A DNA stretch of 64,000 nucleotides from Hyperoodon ampullatus (Eukaryota > Chordata > Mammalia > Artiodactyla > Ziphiidae), in contig OX457056.1 in assembly GCA_949752795.1 (NCBI GenBank), forward strand, positions 203,485,654 to 203,549,653, read 5' to 3'. Of the stretch, positions 20,745-31,720 are shown one piece after another. Each line of letters starts with the position of its first letter. Positions within the stretch are counted from its first letter, which is position 1. The position numbers were made by a program, and so were the translations under genes. The notes below the pieces were generated by a model. It did not search any database. It saw nothing but the letters and a program-made list of their open reading frames with translations, and had not been told where the DNA came from.

Positions 20745-21194
20745 AAGAAAAGAAGTAAAGAGATCCTTTAGGAGCCTCCTGCAATAATCCAGATGACAGT
20801 TGCTAATTAATGGTCTGGTCTAGGGTGATGGCAGTGAAGAGGGAAATATGTTGCCAAAATAGAGATCTATTTCAAACTAGGACTTGGAGAAGATTGGATA
20901 TGGGTTAATGAGTACTGGCTTGAGAAACCTGGATGATGGCAATGCCAATTACTGAGACAGGGAGGGAGCAAGTGTGGAGTTCAGTTTTGGATACACTGGG
21001 TTTAAAATGCTGGATAATCATCAAGAGGAAATATAGAACAAAGTATTAGAGATACAGGAGAGAGGTATGGGCTAGAGATAAAAATTGGATAGTCCTTGAT
21101 ATTTAAATCCCATGGAAATCAGTGAGATAACGTAAGGGGAAAATCACAGAGAGCGAACAGGGTCCTGGATCTAGCCCTGAAGAACATCAATGTT

Positions 21195-21985
21195 TAAAAG
21201 CCAGATAGATCCAGCAATTACACTTGGGGGTATATACCCAAAATAACTGAAAGTAGGATCTCGAAGAGACTTTTGTACACCCATATTTGTAGCAGCGTTA
21301 TTCACCAAAACCAAAAGGTGGGAGCAACCCAAGTGTCCTTTGATAGATGATGGATAAAGAAAATGTAGTATGTATATATACAATGGAGCATTATGCAGCC
21401 TCAAAAAGGAAGGAATGCTTTTTAAACATTGCTTCAATATGCTTATGCTACAACATGGATAAACCCTGAGAACATTATGCTAAGTGAAATAGCTAGATGC
21501 AAAAGGACAAATATTATATGATTCCACTAATATGAGGTATCTAGAGTAGTCAAATTCCTAGACACAGGAAGTAGAAGGGTGGCTTCCAGGGGCTGGGGAG
21601 GAGGGACTATCATTTAATTGTTATGGAGTTTCATTTTGGGAAGATGAAAAAAGTCATGGAGATGGTTGCACAACAATACGAATGAACTAAATGCCACTGT
21701 ACTGTACACTGAAAAATAGTTAAAATGGGGGTTGCCCTGGTGGCGCAGTGGTTGAGTCCGCCTGCCGGTGCAGGGGACGCGGGTTTGTGCCCCGGGTCCA
21801 GGAAGATCCCACATGCCGCGGAGAGGTTGGGCCCGTGAGCCATGGCCGCTGAGCCTGCACGTCGGGAGCCTGTGCTCCCCAACGGGAGAGGCCACAACAG
21901 TGAGAGGCCCGGGTACTGAAAAAAAAAAAAAAAAAAGTTAAAATGGTAGATTTCATGTTATGCATATTACCACAATTTTTTAAAA
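21195..21985 (+). repeat. L1 3' end interrupted by a CHR SINE
   Basis: Landmarks: ccagcaattacacttggggg, tacacccatatttgtagcag, tgtcctttgatagatgatgg, aaacactgaaaaatag-type end. The CHR-1-like SINE at 21729-21937 is flanked by agttaaaatgg on both sides and splits the L1 tail. Confidence 0.85.
21729..21937 (+). repeat. CHR-type SINE, long GC-rich subtype
   Basis: gttgccctggtggcgcagtg head, gcgggtttgtgccccgggtc, body gagccatggccgctgagcct, then a poly-A tail. Target duplication agttaaaatgg. Confidence 0.9.
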
Positions 21986-22959
21986 AAGTAATACATTCTC
22001 ACTGTGAAGAATTAAAATAACACAGAAGTGTATAAAGTAAAATACAGAAGTCTTTCCCCATGATCATCCTCTACATGGACTTTAACACACTTATGTTTCT
22101 AGGGTACCTGGTATCACACTGTCACATTCTTCAGTGGACATCCTTGTATGTGCATATCAGATAAGTATTTCCATAATTCTAGAGGTGGAATTGGTGGGTC
22201 AGAAGGTCGAAATATTTTACATTTTGGTCACACATTGAAATGGACAAGTTTTTATTTTATTTTAAGCCAGGGTATACAATGAAAGGTAAGAATGTAGTGA
22301 AAATAGGCCCTTTTATTGCTGGTGGCAGTTTAAATAGTACAACCTTAAAGAAAGCGATTTATTAACATTTATCAGGAGACTTGAAAATGCTCACACCTTT
22401 TACCTTATAGCAATTCCACTCGGGCTTCTTTACCCCAAGGAAATAAATAAATGAATATGTAATATTTAGCATTGTTTATAATAGCCAAAATTTGGGCATA
22501 ACAAATATTCTTCAATAAGGGAATGATTAAATATGTCATGAAAAAATTATAACTATCTCCTTGTTCAAATATTCCTCAGTCATTAAAAATGATGGTTATG
22601 AAGACTCTAATAACATGATTAAAATACGTATAATTACAATTGGGTAAGAAGAAATAGTAACAAAATGATATCAATGGTTATGTTAGAGTATTGGGATTAA
22701 TGTGGCTTTTCTTTGTCATTCTTGCTTTCTATTTTTGTAGAAAAAAATGATATTTGTTTAAAGATTAGAAAATAGTTAGAAATTATCAAAGGAAAGGAAG
22801 TCCTAGGTAGAAACAAGTTTCTTCATGGAAATAGATATGTTGATGCTAAACTTCAAATGGAAAAACAAACATGCAAGACTAACCAGGAAAACACTAGGAA
22901 TGGACAATCTCTACAAATATTAAACACATTATAAAACCTTTCTAATGAAAACATTGTGG

Positions 22960-23102
22960 GAAATTCCCTGGTGGTCCGTTGGTTAGGACTCTTCGCTTTC
23001 ACTGCTAAGGGTTCGGGTTCAGTCCCTGGTCAGGGAACTAAGATTCCACAAGCCGCGAGGTGCGGCCCAAAACAAACATACAAACAAATGAAAAACCCCA
23101 CA
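22960..23102 (+). repeat. Short CHR-type SINE in L1 ORF2
   Basis: Head gggaaattccctggtggtcc, then gggttcagtccctggtcagg, then an A-rich tail with tacaaacaaatg. aaaacat is repeated at both ends. Confidence 0.88.
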
Positions 23103-23269
23103 AAAACATCATGTGTACTACTGTATGAATAACTAGATAAACCAGAAATAGAATAGAAAATCCAGAAATAGATGGCAGTACATATAGAACTTCAGTATAT
23201 GATAAAAGTGGCATCTCAAATCACTGGGGCAAAGACAGACTTTTTCATAAAGGTCCTTAGGAAAATTGG

Positions 23270-23658
23270 TTAGTCTTTTTGCAAGGAAAGAGTTAAAATA
23301 GCAGGTCTCGTGTATGCCTTCCTATCTTCCAGGGAACCTAGAACCACAAGTGATCTTTTGTAAACCTCTTGGAATATGCCCCTCAGAATGTTCTTTTATA
23401 ACAGTGATTGATGATTTGCTGTGTACACTTGGAGCAATGGACCATGCTGTCCCAGCTTGTCAGATTGCTTTGCACAAACATCAAGATTGATGATTTGCAT
23501 GCAACTGATTTCATTGCTGGGGTCCAGCCTGTTGCCATGGCTGGCTGTGTAGCAGGATGTGCCTCCCATATGACCAGCTGCCCTGCACAAAAGACTCAGA
23601 TTCTAAAACACAAACAAGATTCCTTGGGGAGACATATACCACATATGCCTGTAGTTTG

Positions 23659-23700
<42 letters not shown>

Positions 23701-23904
23701 ATGTCCTGTGCAGTCCTGGATGGAAAAGATGCAGAAGCCTGAATTTATTCTCTGGACTCTGCCAATATACATCTTTTTTCTGCTGCTTTTGTTCTGCATA
23801 CTTTGCTGTCATAAACCTTAGCCTTGAGTATAACCTGCAATTGAATATTGTGTATATCTTTTGTGAATTGCCGAACTTGAAGAGGTTGTGGGACTTCTGA
23901 AACA
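23270..23904 (+). mobile_element. Probable ERV-type LTR with internal GA run
   Basis: A block inserted in L1 ORF2. Its right part (tttctgctgcttttgttctg, gctgtcataaaccttagcct, gtgaattgccgaacttgaag, ending gggacttctgaaaca) resembles the R/U5 part of ERVL-type LTRs. A (GA)n tract lies at 23662-23691. Left border approximate. Confidence 0.5.
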
Positions 23905-24370
23905 CTTTTGAAAAAGATAAGGTTAGATCTATACCTCACACCATATACAAGATTCAGTCTCAGATTGATTAGAGAGCTAATTGGAAACTATATAGGCTTT
24001 AGAGAAAAAACATGGGTGAGTTCCTCTTTAACTTGGATGAAAGAAAAGGATTTCTATCTAGATTTAAAATCCAGCTGAAATAAAATAAAGATTGATGAGT
24101 ATGACTTCATTTAAAAAAAACTTCTGCATGGCTCCCAAAACATAAACAGTATCAAAAGACAATGGACAAACTGGGAGAAAATATTTGCAACACTTACTTG
24201 GATAAAGAACTAATATACCTAATAGATTTTTAAAAACTTAAAAATTAGAGAAAAAAAGATAAAACTTCATTCTCCAAAGTAATAAAAAAAAACCCAGCTC
24301 CCCAAATATAGAAAGATGTTCAAACTCTCTAATGATAAGAGAAAACATAAATTAAAATGACACTGAGATT

Positions 24371-25240
24371 ACTGGGTTCTGGTCAGGATATTAAGAACTT
24401 TATTTACTTTGTATTTCCACACTGAATACAGGTAAAAATTCTGGACAGAATGCATGGAACAGCTACCTGAAGACTGCAGAATACAAATGTTAACAGGCAG
24501 GTTGGGGAAGGAAACCAGAACTCAAAGTACCACTGAACTATCACTGTGTTTCCCATTTTGTTTTTCCTCTGGTATCTCCTGGCCTGAACTCAAAAACTAG
24601 CTGAAACCCAGAACTGTGCACCAGGTATGAACAGATAGAACTCTAAGAGAAATCCTCTATTAACAGTCTGAGTGTCAGGAAAGGAGGCCCCTGTAGGTCA
24701 TAGAGAGTGAGGGGAATCCAAAGTTTCCTTTGTTTTTCCTTTCCCATTCTCTCCCACACCAGTCCACAGGAAAATCCACAGTAGCAATGGAGGGGAAGAC
24801 AGAGGAGGCCAGGCCAGCACCTAAAACTCTGAGAGAACTCAGATCCCAAGAGCAAGGGGCTACCCCCAGTGCTGTTTTCACTGTTTATCCTCTTGCTTGG
24901 CTCCAGGGCAGTTGCATTTGCAAGGAGTGCACAGAACAGCAAGGAAGACAGAGAGCCAGAAATGCAAGTGTTGGGGAGATTAAGGAGGTCAATAAAATGG
25001 TACCATAGAGTTGTGTATGAACTTGTAGGCTGACCTTCAAGCAGCATATGTGAAACCAAGCAGGACCCTGTGGGGCTCCTGGGCACAGAAGCCTTTCTGT
25101 GTCCCCTGTTCCTTGTTTGTAAGGAACAGACTACAGCCTCCATGACCTTCCCTGAGTCCCAAAGTGTAGATTCAAGCAGCTGCTAATCAGGGAAGGGAGG
25201 GGATGCAGAGACAAGGGAGGAACAGCCAAAAAACCATAGT
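24371..25240. other. Unassigned intergenic stretch
   Basis: The longest open frame here is 166 residues on the minus strand at 24643-25143. It has no motif I recognise and is enclosed by L1 and LTR sequence. I treat it as non-coding. Confidence 0.4.
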
Positions 25241-25660
25241 GTAGCCTTGGGGCAGGGGCCTGGTTCCTCTTCAAGGGATACACATAACAGTACCTTTAAG
25301 CTCTTTATAGGACTGAAACCCCCAACAAATGGAAGATGTCAGCATTCTTCATTCCAGAGAAGACCACCTGGGGCCAGATTAAAGGAACCAGAGAAGCTCA
25401 TCAAGAGATTACCTGAGACCAGATTAAAGGAGTGCAGGCCCTGCACACACCTTAATCTTATGAGCAACCCCACCCCTGAACTATTGTTATAAAACTCCTC
25501 CCCAAATCCTCCTGGGTTGGGACACACAGTTTTTGAGAGCAGGAGCTCACTGTGCCCCTGTTTGCCTGGCAAAACAATAAAGCTATTCTTTTCTACTTCA
25601 CCCGAAACTGTCTCTGAGATTTGATTTGGCACTGGTGCACGGAGGCTGAGTTTTTGTCAT
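25240..25660 (+). mobile_element. Solo LTR of an endogenous retrovirus (class I-like)
   Basis: U3-R-U5-like layout. It has a TATA-like ttgttataaaactcctcccc stretch near 25484, an aataaagctattcttttcta polyadenylation region near 25575, and a U5-like ggcactggtgcacggaggct run ending about ttttgtca. No gag/pol sequence was seen beside it. Left edge approximate. Confidence 0.65.
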
Positions 25661-25937
25661 CATATGCATGGATCTGAATCTAATCAGTGTTCCACAGGTT
25701 TTGAGAACTAAGATACAAGGTATACCACTGCCTAGGAATTTCCTTAATTTGATAAAGGGCATTTATAATAACCCTACAGTAAATATCACACTTAATAGTA
25801 AAAAATTAAGCATGTCCACTTTCACCTCACCACTCATATTCAACACCATATTGTAAATTCTAACCAGTGCAAGAAGGCAAGAAAAAGAAATAAACAGCGT
25901 ACAGATTGGAAAGAATATAATAAAAACTGTGACATAA

Positions 25938-26699
25938 TAAGAAATATATATTTGGTTTCTATTCACTTCCCCCACTCACTTTCTGGCATATAACTCTTAA
26001 AACCTTTGGAATCTCTGAAATAATGTGTCTTTTTGTATGCCAGTAAGATGACTAATGGCTGAGGATTCCTGGATAGCTTCAGGATGGAGTCCAGTTCCTG
26101 AAAGAACCAACCATGTGATTAGAAGCCTCACCATCCTGACTTCTGGGGAGGGGAGAGGGGCTGGAGGCTGAGCTAATCACTAATGGCCAATGATTTAATC
26201 AATCATATCTACATAAAGAAGCCTCCATTAAAAATCCTAACTGAAGGGGTTCAGAGAGCTTCTGGGTTGCTGAACACAGGGAAGTACTGGTAGGGTGATA
26301 TACCTGGATAGGGCATGGAAGCTCCATACTCCTTTTCCCATACATTGCCCTACGTATCTCTTCCATCTGGATGTTCCTCAGTTGTTTCCTTTAATAATAA
26401 ACTGGTAATCTAGTAAGTATACCATTTCTCTGAGTTCTGTGAGCTGTTCTAGCAAATTATCAGGAGGAGAGGGTTATGGGGACCCCAGTTTATAGCAGGT
26501 TGGTAAGAAACATGGAAGGCCTATACCTATGACTGGCATTTGGTGGTGGGTGGTGGGCAGATACCAACCTCAGATTGATAGTGTCAGAACTGAACTGTAG
26601 GATACCAGCTAGTGTCAGACAATTGGTCAGTGTGGGAAAAAACCCACACATCTGGTGTCACGTGTTGAGAATAGAGAAGAAAGTGTGTTTTCCCTTTTA
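25938..26699 (+). mobile_element. Solo ERV LTR inside L1 ORF2
   Basis: Starts tgacataataagaaatatat. It contains gattagaagcctcaccatcc, a ttaataataaactggtaatc polyadenylation region, ggggaccccagtttatagca, and a 3' part with gggaaaaaacccacacatct. The continuity of the flanking L1 frame marks its borders approximately. Confidence 0.7.
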
Positions 26700-26789
26700 T
26701 TGTCCCTATTCACAGAGGACATGATTGTCACTAGAGAATACACACAAAAAACTTCTACAACAATTAAGTGATTTAAGTAAGGTCATAGG

Positions 26790-26913
26790 GGACTTCTCTG
26801 TATCCAGTGGTTAAGACCTCACACTTTCAATGCAACGGGCATGGGTTTGATCCCTGATCGGGGAACTAAGATCCTACATGCAGCATGGTATGGCCAAAAA
26901 AAAAAAAAAAAAA
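26790..26913 (+). repeat. Short CHR-type SINE
   Basis: gggacttctctgtatccagt head, atgggtttgatccctgatcg, A tail. gtcatagg is at 26782-26789 and 26914-26921. Confidence 0.92.
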
Positions 26914-27180
26914 GTCATAGGATACCAGGTCAGCATGCCAAAATCACCATTATTCCTGTATACCAGCAATGAACATATTGCTATATATTAGTAATTTGGT
27001 ATTTTGTTATGCCACCCCTGGGAAACCAATACACAAGGGTAAAAAAGATAAACTGTGGTACATCCATACAATGGAATGTTATTTAACAATAAAAAGGAAA
27101 CATTGAAACATGAAATGACATGCATGAATCTCAAAGGCATTATGCCGAGTGAAAGAAGCTGGTATCAAGAAGCTACAGGG

Positions 27181-27392
27181 TGGCTTCCCTGGTGGCGCAG
27201 TGGTTGAGGGTCCGACTGCCGATGCAGGAGACGTGGGTTCGTGCCCTGGTCTGGGAAGATCACACATGCCGCGGAGCGGCTGGGCCCGTGAGCCATGGCT
27301 GCTGAGCCTGTGCGTCCGGAGCCTGTGCTCCACAATGGGAGAGGCCACAACAGTGACAGGCCCGCGTACTGAAAAAAAAAAAAAAAAAAAAA
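27181..27392 (+). repeat. CHR-type SINE, long GC-rich subtype (first of a stacked pair)
   Basis: tggcttccctggtggcgcag head to a long poly-A. Flanked by agaagctacaggg at 27168-27180 and 27393-27405. Confidence 0.93.
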
Positions 27393-27405
27393 AGAAGCTA
27401 CAGGG

Positions 27406-27583
27406 ACTTCCCTGGTGGTCCAGTGGATAAGACTCCACGCTCCCAATGCAAGGGGCCCAGTTCGATCCCTGGTCGGGGAACTAAGATCCCATGTACTACA
27501 ACTAAGCCCACGCACCTCAACTAGAGAAGCCCTCATGCCACAATGAAGACCCAGTGCAGCCAAAATAAATAATTTTTTAAAAA
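27406..27583 (+). repeat. CHR-2-like SINE (second of a stacked pair)
   Basis: acttccctggtggtccagtg head, gttcgatccctggtcgggga, body with ctcaactagagaagccctca, A-rich tail. The target repeat agaagctaca occurs a third time at 27584-27593. Confidence 0.92.
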
Positions 27584-28221
27584 AGAAGCTACATACTGCA
27601 TGATTCCATTTATATGATATTCTGGAAAGAGTAAAACTATAGGGACAGAGAAGAGATCAGTGGTTGTCCGGGGTTAGAGGTGGCGGGAGGATTTGACTCC
27701 AAAGAGCCAGCATGAGAGAGTTTTTTTAGAGTGATGGAATTGTTCTGTATCCTGAGTGTGGTGGTAGTGACACAAATCTAGAAGATGTGTGGAAATTCAC
27801 AGAACTGCATGCCAAAAAAACAGTTCAATTTCAGTCTTCTAGGAATTTATTCTGAATATATAATCCCACAATACAAAAATACATATACAAAAGGTTATTC
27901 ACTGCAGCTTTGTTTGTAATTACACAATATTGGAAACCAGCTAATGCCCCATACAAAAGAGTTGCTGAATAAGCAACTGAATACCCTTGAGATGGAGTAC
28001 TATGCAGCTCTTAAAAAAAAAGAATGTGGAAGTTCTCTAAAAACTGTTGTGATTTCCAGGAAACACTGTTAAATGAAAAAAGCAAAATACAAAAGAGTAT
28101 GTATAGCATACCACCTTTTGTTCAAGAAAGGAGAGAGAAGGAAATACACATCTATCTGCATATATGAGCAACAATTAACATAAGAAAGATAAGCCAGTTA
28201 CAATTTAAGATTTGCATAACC

Positions 28222-28465
28222 GGGACTTCTCTGGTGATCTAGTGGTAAAGAATCCGCCTTCCAATGCAGGAGATGTGGGTTCGATCCCTGGTCAGGGAAC
28301 TAAGATCCCACATGCCTTGGGGCAACTAAGCCCATGAGCCTCAACTAGAGAAGAGAAAACCTGTAAGCCACAACTAGAGAGAAACCCATGTGCCTTAATG
28401 AAAGATCCCACATGCTGCAATGAAGACCCAACACAGCCAAATAAATAAATAAATATTTTTTAAAA
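28222..28465 (+). repeat. CHR-2-like SINE
   Basis: gggacttctctggtgatcta head, B-box-like gggttcgatccct, A-rich tail. 15-bp direct repeat aagatttgcataacc at 28207-28221 and 28466-28480. Confidence 0.92.
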
Positions 28466-28739
28466 AAGATTTGCATAACCACCATCACACTCAGGCTATG
28501 ATTGGAACCTCTGGGTTTGGTAAGAGTGGGGTGGAAAGGATAGAGGGAGTGGACATAACACTTCTCTCTCTATACCTTTTCACATAGTCCTTTCACATCA
28601 AAAAAAAGAAAGAAAGAAAGAAAGAAATCAACAAGGATGGGAGAAACTTTTAAAACTGAATACAAAGAGAAATAAATGAACCAAAGCATATTTCAAATGA
28701 AAAAGATAACCACTGTGAATGGTTATCAAATTACTTTTG

Positions 28740-29345
28740 AGTACAGAATTTGGACTATATGCCTCCAGAGTAAAGACAAAAAAGCACAGAAAGTCCTCAC
28801 ATTTGCTCCGTTCTGATATCCATGAATTTCAATTACCATATTTTAGTCAAATAACAACAGTCCCCCAATAACAAGGTTCAAATTTCAAGTTACCATAGTA
28901 TAAGAACCATGAGTAATCGTATAAGCTTTGCTATACAATTCTCCAGTCCACAAATTTCTAAGTAAACAACAGAGGCACACTGTGATCAGTGACCATCACC
29001 TCACTACTTTTAAAGTTGGCTGGTCATTGGTCACTGCAATTTTGTTATCAGCAGTAGTTGCCTTGTCTCCTTGTCTGCCAGTGATAAACTAACTTGACAG
29101 TTTACAAAACTGGATAATTGAAAGAAGGAATTGGCCAACAAAGATGAAAGTACAACAAAAAAGGAAAAGTGATAAAACTAGAAGGGAAATTCCCATAAAT
29201 GGAGTTAGTGAACGCAAACTTATGGACAGAAATGAGGAATATAGTTGTGATGAAAAGGGTGACATCCCAGAGGAAGTGACACCAGGATAAAATTTTACAC
29301 TAAAGGAACTCTCAGAGATATTTTACATCGAAAGATAAAATGTTG
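28740..29345 (+). repeat. Possible Tigger-like DNA transposon remnant
   Basis: Translates in a broken frame to a Lys-rich start (KKGKVIKLEGKFPING) and, near the right end, to FTLKELSEIF followed by a stop and KMLEA. These resemble N- and C-terminal pieces of Tigger/pogo-family transposases. The right end stops against the homeobox fragment. Confidence 0.45.
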
Positions 29346-29354
29346 GAAGCTGAG

Positions 29355-29557
29355 CTGTGAGTCTTTCAAGCCCAACTTGGCTGCTAGCTTCTTGCAGTCA
29401 GGCTTGCTGATGTACTTCTGCTTCTGGAACATCTTCTCCAGCACCTTGCACTGCACGTCGGAGAACACGGCTAGATGCAGCATGCCCCTACGAGGCTTGC
29501 TGCGGGACGCCAGTGGCCAGGAGAAGGTCCCCGGGATGGGCACGACGCTGGAGGACA
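29355..29557 (-). pseudogene. Homeobox exon fragment resembling DBX1
   Basis: The minus-strand frame encodes SSSVVPIPGTFSWPLA, then KPRRGML and a homeodomain start (VFSDVQCKVLEKMFQKQ, KYISKPDCKKLAAKLGLKDS) that breaks off after Gln44. The rest of the domain, including the recognition helix with the invariant Trp48, Phe49 and Asn51, is absent. I recognise the sequence as DBX1 (developing-brain homeobox 1) from memory. Several Arg residues are replaced by Cys, Leu or His (for example KPDC for KPDR), as expected for a relic without constraint. Homology is limited to about one exon: the 5' side is preceded on the minus strand by a pyrimidine-rich tctggcctccgcag-like acceptor, and the 3' side ends where a 44/45 homeobox intron would start. 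It cannot encode a DNA-binding homeodomain. The 118-residue open frame around it (29295-29651) includes flanking non-homologous sequence. Confidence 0.8.
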
Positions 29558-30041
29558 CTGCGGAGGCCAGGGGTGTGAGGCTACCTTTGGCAGATCTTTT
29601 GTGTGTTTTGACCAACCATCCATCCATGTCAGGTTCCTCACTCTCTATCACCCAGCATCCTCCTAGCCTCCAGGTACCTATGGTCCCAAGCAGACACTGC
29701 AGCCCCAGGTCTGCCTCAAGACCTTTCTGTCAGCTCTAGCAGCTACTGTCTTGTTCTTGTTCCAAAAAGAAGAATCTGGATTGGCACAGCTCAGTTTTGC
29801 TAACAAGTTTTTAAGCATAAGTCACAGCTTACCAGACAGGATGCTCTCCAGCCCAAGGCCACCTCAGTTCACCTCAGCTGAGGCACAGAGCAGTGTGAGA
29901 AACACGTGGTGCAGAACACAGCTCTTTAGAGCAGTGAGGACTGTAGCTCTTGCTGGGCTCGTCTGCACTCAGTTCTAACCCAGGTTGTGTCTAGGACTGC
30001 TCCACATTCATTGTCTTCTTAGCCAACAAGAAAAAATGCTA

Positions 30042-30165
30042 GGGGACTTCCCTGGTGGCGTAGTGGTTAAGAATTTGTCTGCCAATGCAGGGGATATGGG
30101 TTCAAGCCCAGGTCCAGGAAGATCCCACAAGCCGCGGAGCAACTAAGCCCGTGCGCCACAACTAT
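30042..30165 (+). repeat. CHR-2-like SINE, 3' truncated
   Basis: ggacttccctggtggcgtag head to gtgcgccacaactatag; the body after that is missing and TA-rich sequence follows. Confidence 0.85.
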
Positions 30166-30169
30166 AGAT

Positions 30170-31720
30170 ATAAATGAATATAGATATGTGTATGCGTATA
30201 TGTACATGCATATGTGTATTTCTCAGCTTTGTCAACTGAGAGGGCCTAGAAGCAGTGACACACCTAGCACCCTGTTCGTGGTTTCTAATACCACTAAAAG
30301 GAACCAAGTTTCCTTGGAGAAATGGCTGATTCCAGCTCTGGAGCAGGGAAAATACAAAGGGAACCGAGAACCTCTTATTGTGCTAAAAAGTAAGATGGGC
30401 TATGTCAAAAGAACAAAGGAGCCAGTTCGAAGGAGTTTTTAATGGTTACATCTTGAATAAATTGAACACCAAAATAAAAATGATGATAGTAACAGATGAT
30501 AATGTATTGAATATACTAAGAATCTATCAGTCCACATTGATATAACTAACTAAATAAATGGGAGAAGAGAAAGCTCTTTCTTATATTAGAAAGCCAACTG
30601 ATAAATGTAAAAGGAGGGATTTCCCTGGCAGTCCAGTGGTTAAGACTCCAAGCTTCCAATGCAGGGGGTGTGGGTTCCATCCCTGGTCAGGGAACTAAGA
30701 TCCCATATGCCGAGTAGCACAGCATCGCCAAAAAAAAAAAAAAAAAAAAAAAGAAGTAAAAGGAATGATGGAACTAGAAAATCACCATTTAGTGACCATC
30801 ATATTAATAATTTATGTAGGCGAGAATCATCAATGGATGCTGAAACTAGTGAGTGAAAGTTTGAGAGATAACAGGATATTTACATAGCTTCAAAATATCT
30901 TCCTATAACATGCTTACAGTGGAGAAACTTGGCAGTCACCACTTTAACCAAATTATTAAAGTTAACATTGACAGTAATGGCAGTAATCCACAGCACGTGC
31001 TTCCTGATGTGATGCACTAGAAGAACTCAGCATGACTTCTATAATATTCCTGCCAAAGATGCATAACCTGAATCTATCCATAAGGAAACATAAGACAAAC
31101 TCTAACTGAAGATGAATCTACAAATTAACTGGCCCATAGTCTTAAAAAATGTCAAACTTTTGAAATATAACCAAAGATTCAAATTAAAGGAGGCTAGAGA
31201 GATATGACAACTGCATGTAATCAATTATCTTGGATTTTCTTTTGCTATAAAGGATGTTATTTGGACAACTGGAAAAATCAAAATAAGGTGTATAGACAAT
31301 TATTGAGACAGTAGTGTTGCATCAATGTTTATTTATTAACTTTGGTAATTGTCCTGTGGTCGTGTAAGAGAATGCCTTGTTTTGAGCAAATACACACTGA
31401 AGTATTGATATTTAAAGGGCAAAGGGACATCATGTCTACAACTTTTTGTGTATATATATATATATATATTTTTTTTTCTGAACTACAAAGAGTACGTTGA
31501 ACTGAACTGAACCACTGAGAGTAAGTCTGAACTCTATATCTATATATAGAGAGACCTATCCATCTATCTTATCTATCGAAGGATAAAGTATATGTAGGAA
31601 ATGTTAACATTTGGGGAATGTGGGTGAAGGGTAATTGGGAATTCTTTGTACCACTTTTGCAACTTTCCTATAAATCTGAAATTGTTAATTTTAAAAGTTT
31701 TAAAAATAAATTAAATCTGG
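30170..31720 (+). repeat. Old L1-type 3' sequence with a SINE insert
   Basis: Phrases such as gctataaaggatgttatttg, agagaatgccttgttttgag, gtgaagggtaattgggaatt and cctataaatctgaaattgtt are known from an old dispersed LINE 3' end. A TA run lies at 31450-31470. The SINE 30616-30755 sits inside. Confidence 0.6.
30616..30755 (+). repeat. Short CHR-type SINE
   Basis: ggatttccctggcagtccag head and long poly-A. gtaaaagga is repeated at 30607-30615 and 30756-30764. Confidence 0.92.

Larger units (their letters stand above)
19850..21170 (+). repeat. Ancient interspersed repeat split by an LTR
   Basis: Segments 19850-20105 and 20745-21170 (gcctcctgcaataatccaga, gtctagggtgatggcagtga, gttttggatacactgggttt) belong to an old dispersed repeat that recurs at 38770-40440 and 59690-60770. 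I do not assign a family name. The middle is occupied by an MLT1-type LTR. Confidence 0.5.
22240..24370 (+). repeat. L1 ORF2 and 3' fragments with later insertions
   Basis: 22240-22700 looks like an old L1 3' end. 22820-23265 and 23905-24370 read as degraded L1 ORF2 (for example ctgggagaaaatatttgcaa and gatgttcaaactctctaatg). The ORF2 tract is split by a SINE (22960-23102) and by an LTR-like block (about 23270-23904). Confidence 0.7.
25668..26960 (+). repeat. L1 ORF2 fragment split by an LTR and a SINE
   Basis: Degraded L1 reverse-transcriptase ORF at 25668-25937 (translated FNTIL then QEKEIN after frame repair by eye), resuming at about 26700 (gacatgattgtc) and again after the SINE at 26914. 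An ERV-type LTR fills about 25938-26699. Confidence 0.65.
26990..27830 (+). repeat. L1 3' end carrying two stacked SINEs
   Basis: L1 landmarks catccatacaatggaatgtt, catgcatgaatctcaaagg, then after the SINEs catactgcatgattccattt and gggattgg-type 3' text. The uninterrupted L1 can be followed by removing the two inserts. Confidence 0.8.

Noticed and set aside
23662..23691. GA dinucleotide tract as a regulatory GAGA site
   Set aside because: Simple microsatellite inside an LTR-like block; nothing ties it to a promoter.
24643..25143. 166-residue minus-strand open frame
   Set aside because: Lies between L1 and LTR sequence, without recognisable domain or promoter. Single frame of a length expected by chance at this size.
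27165..27563. 132-residue minus-strand frame with Phe run
   Set aside because: Translation of two stacked SINEs and their poly-A tails.
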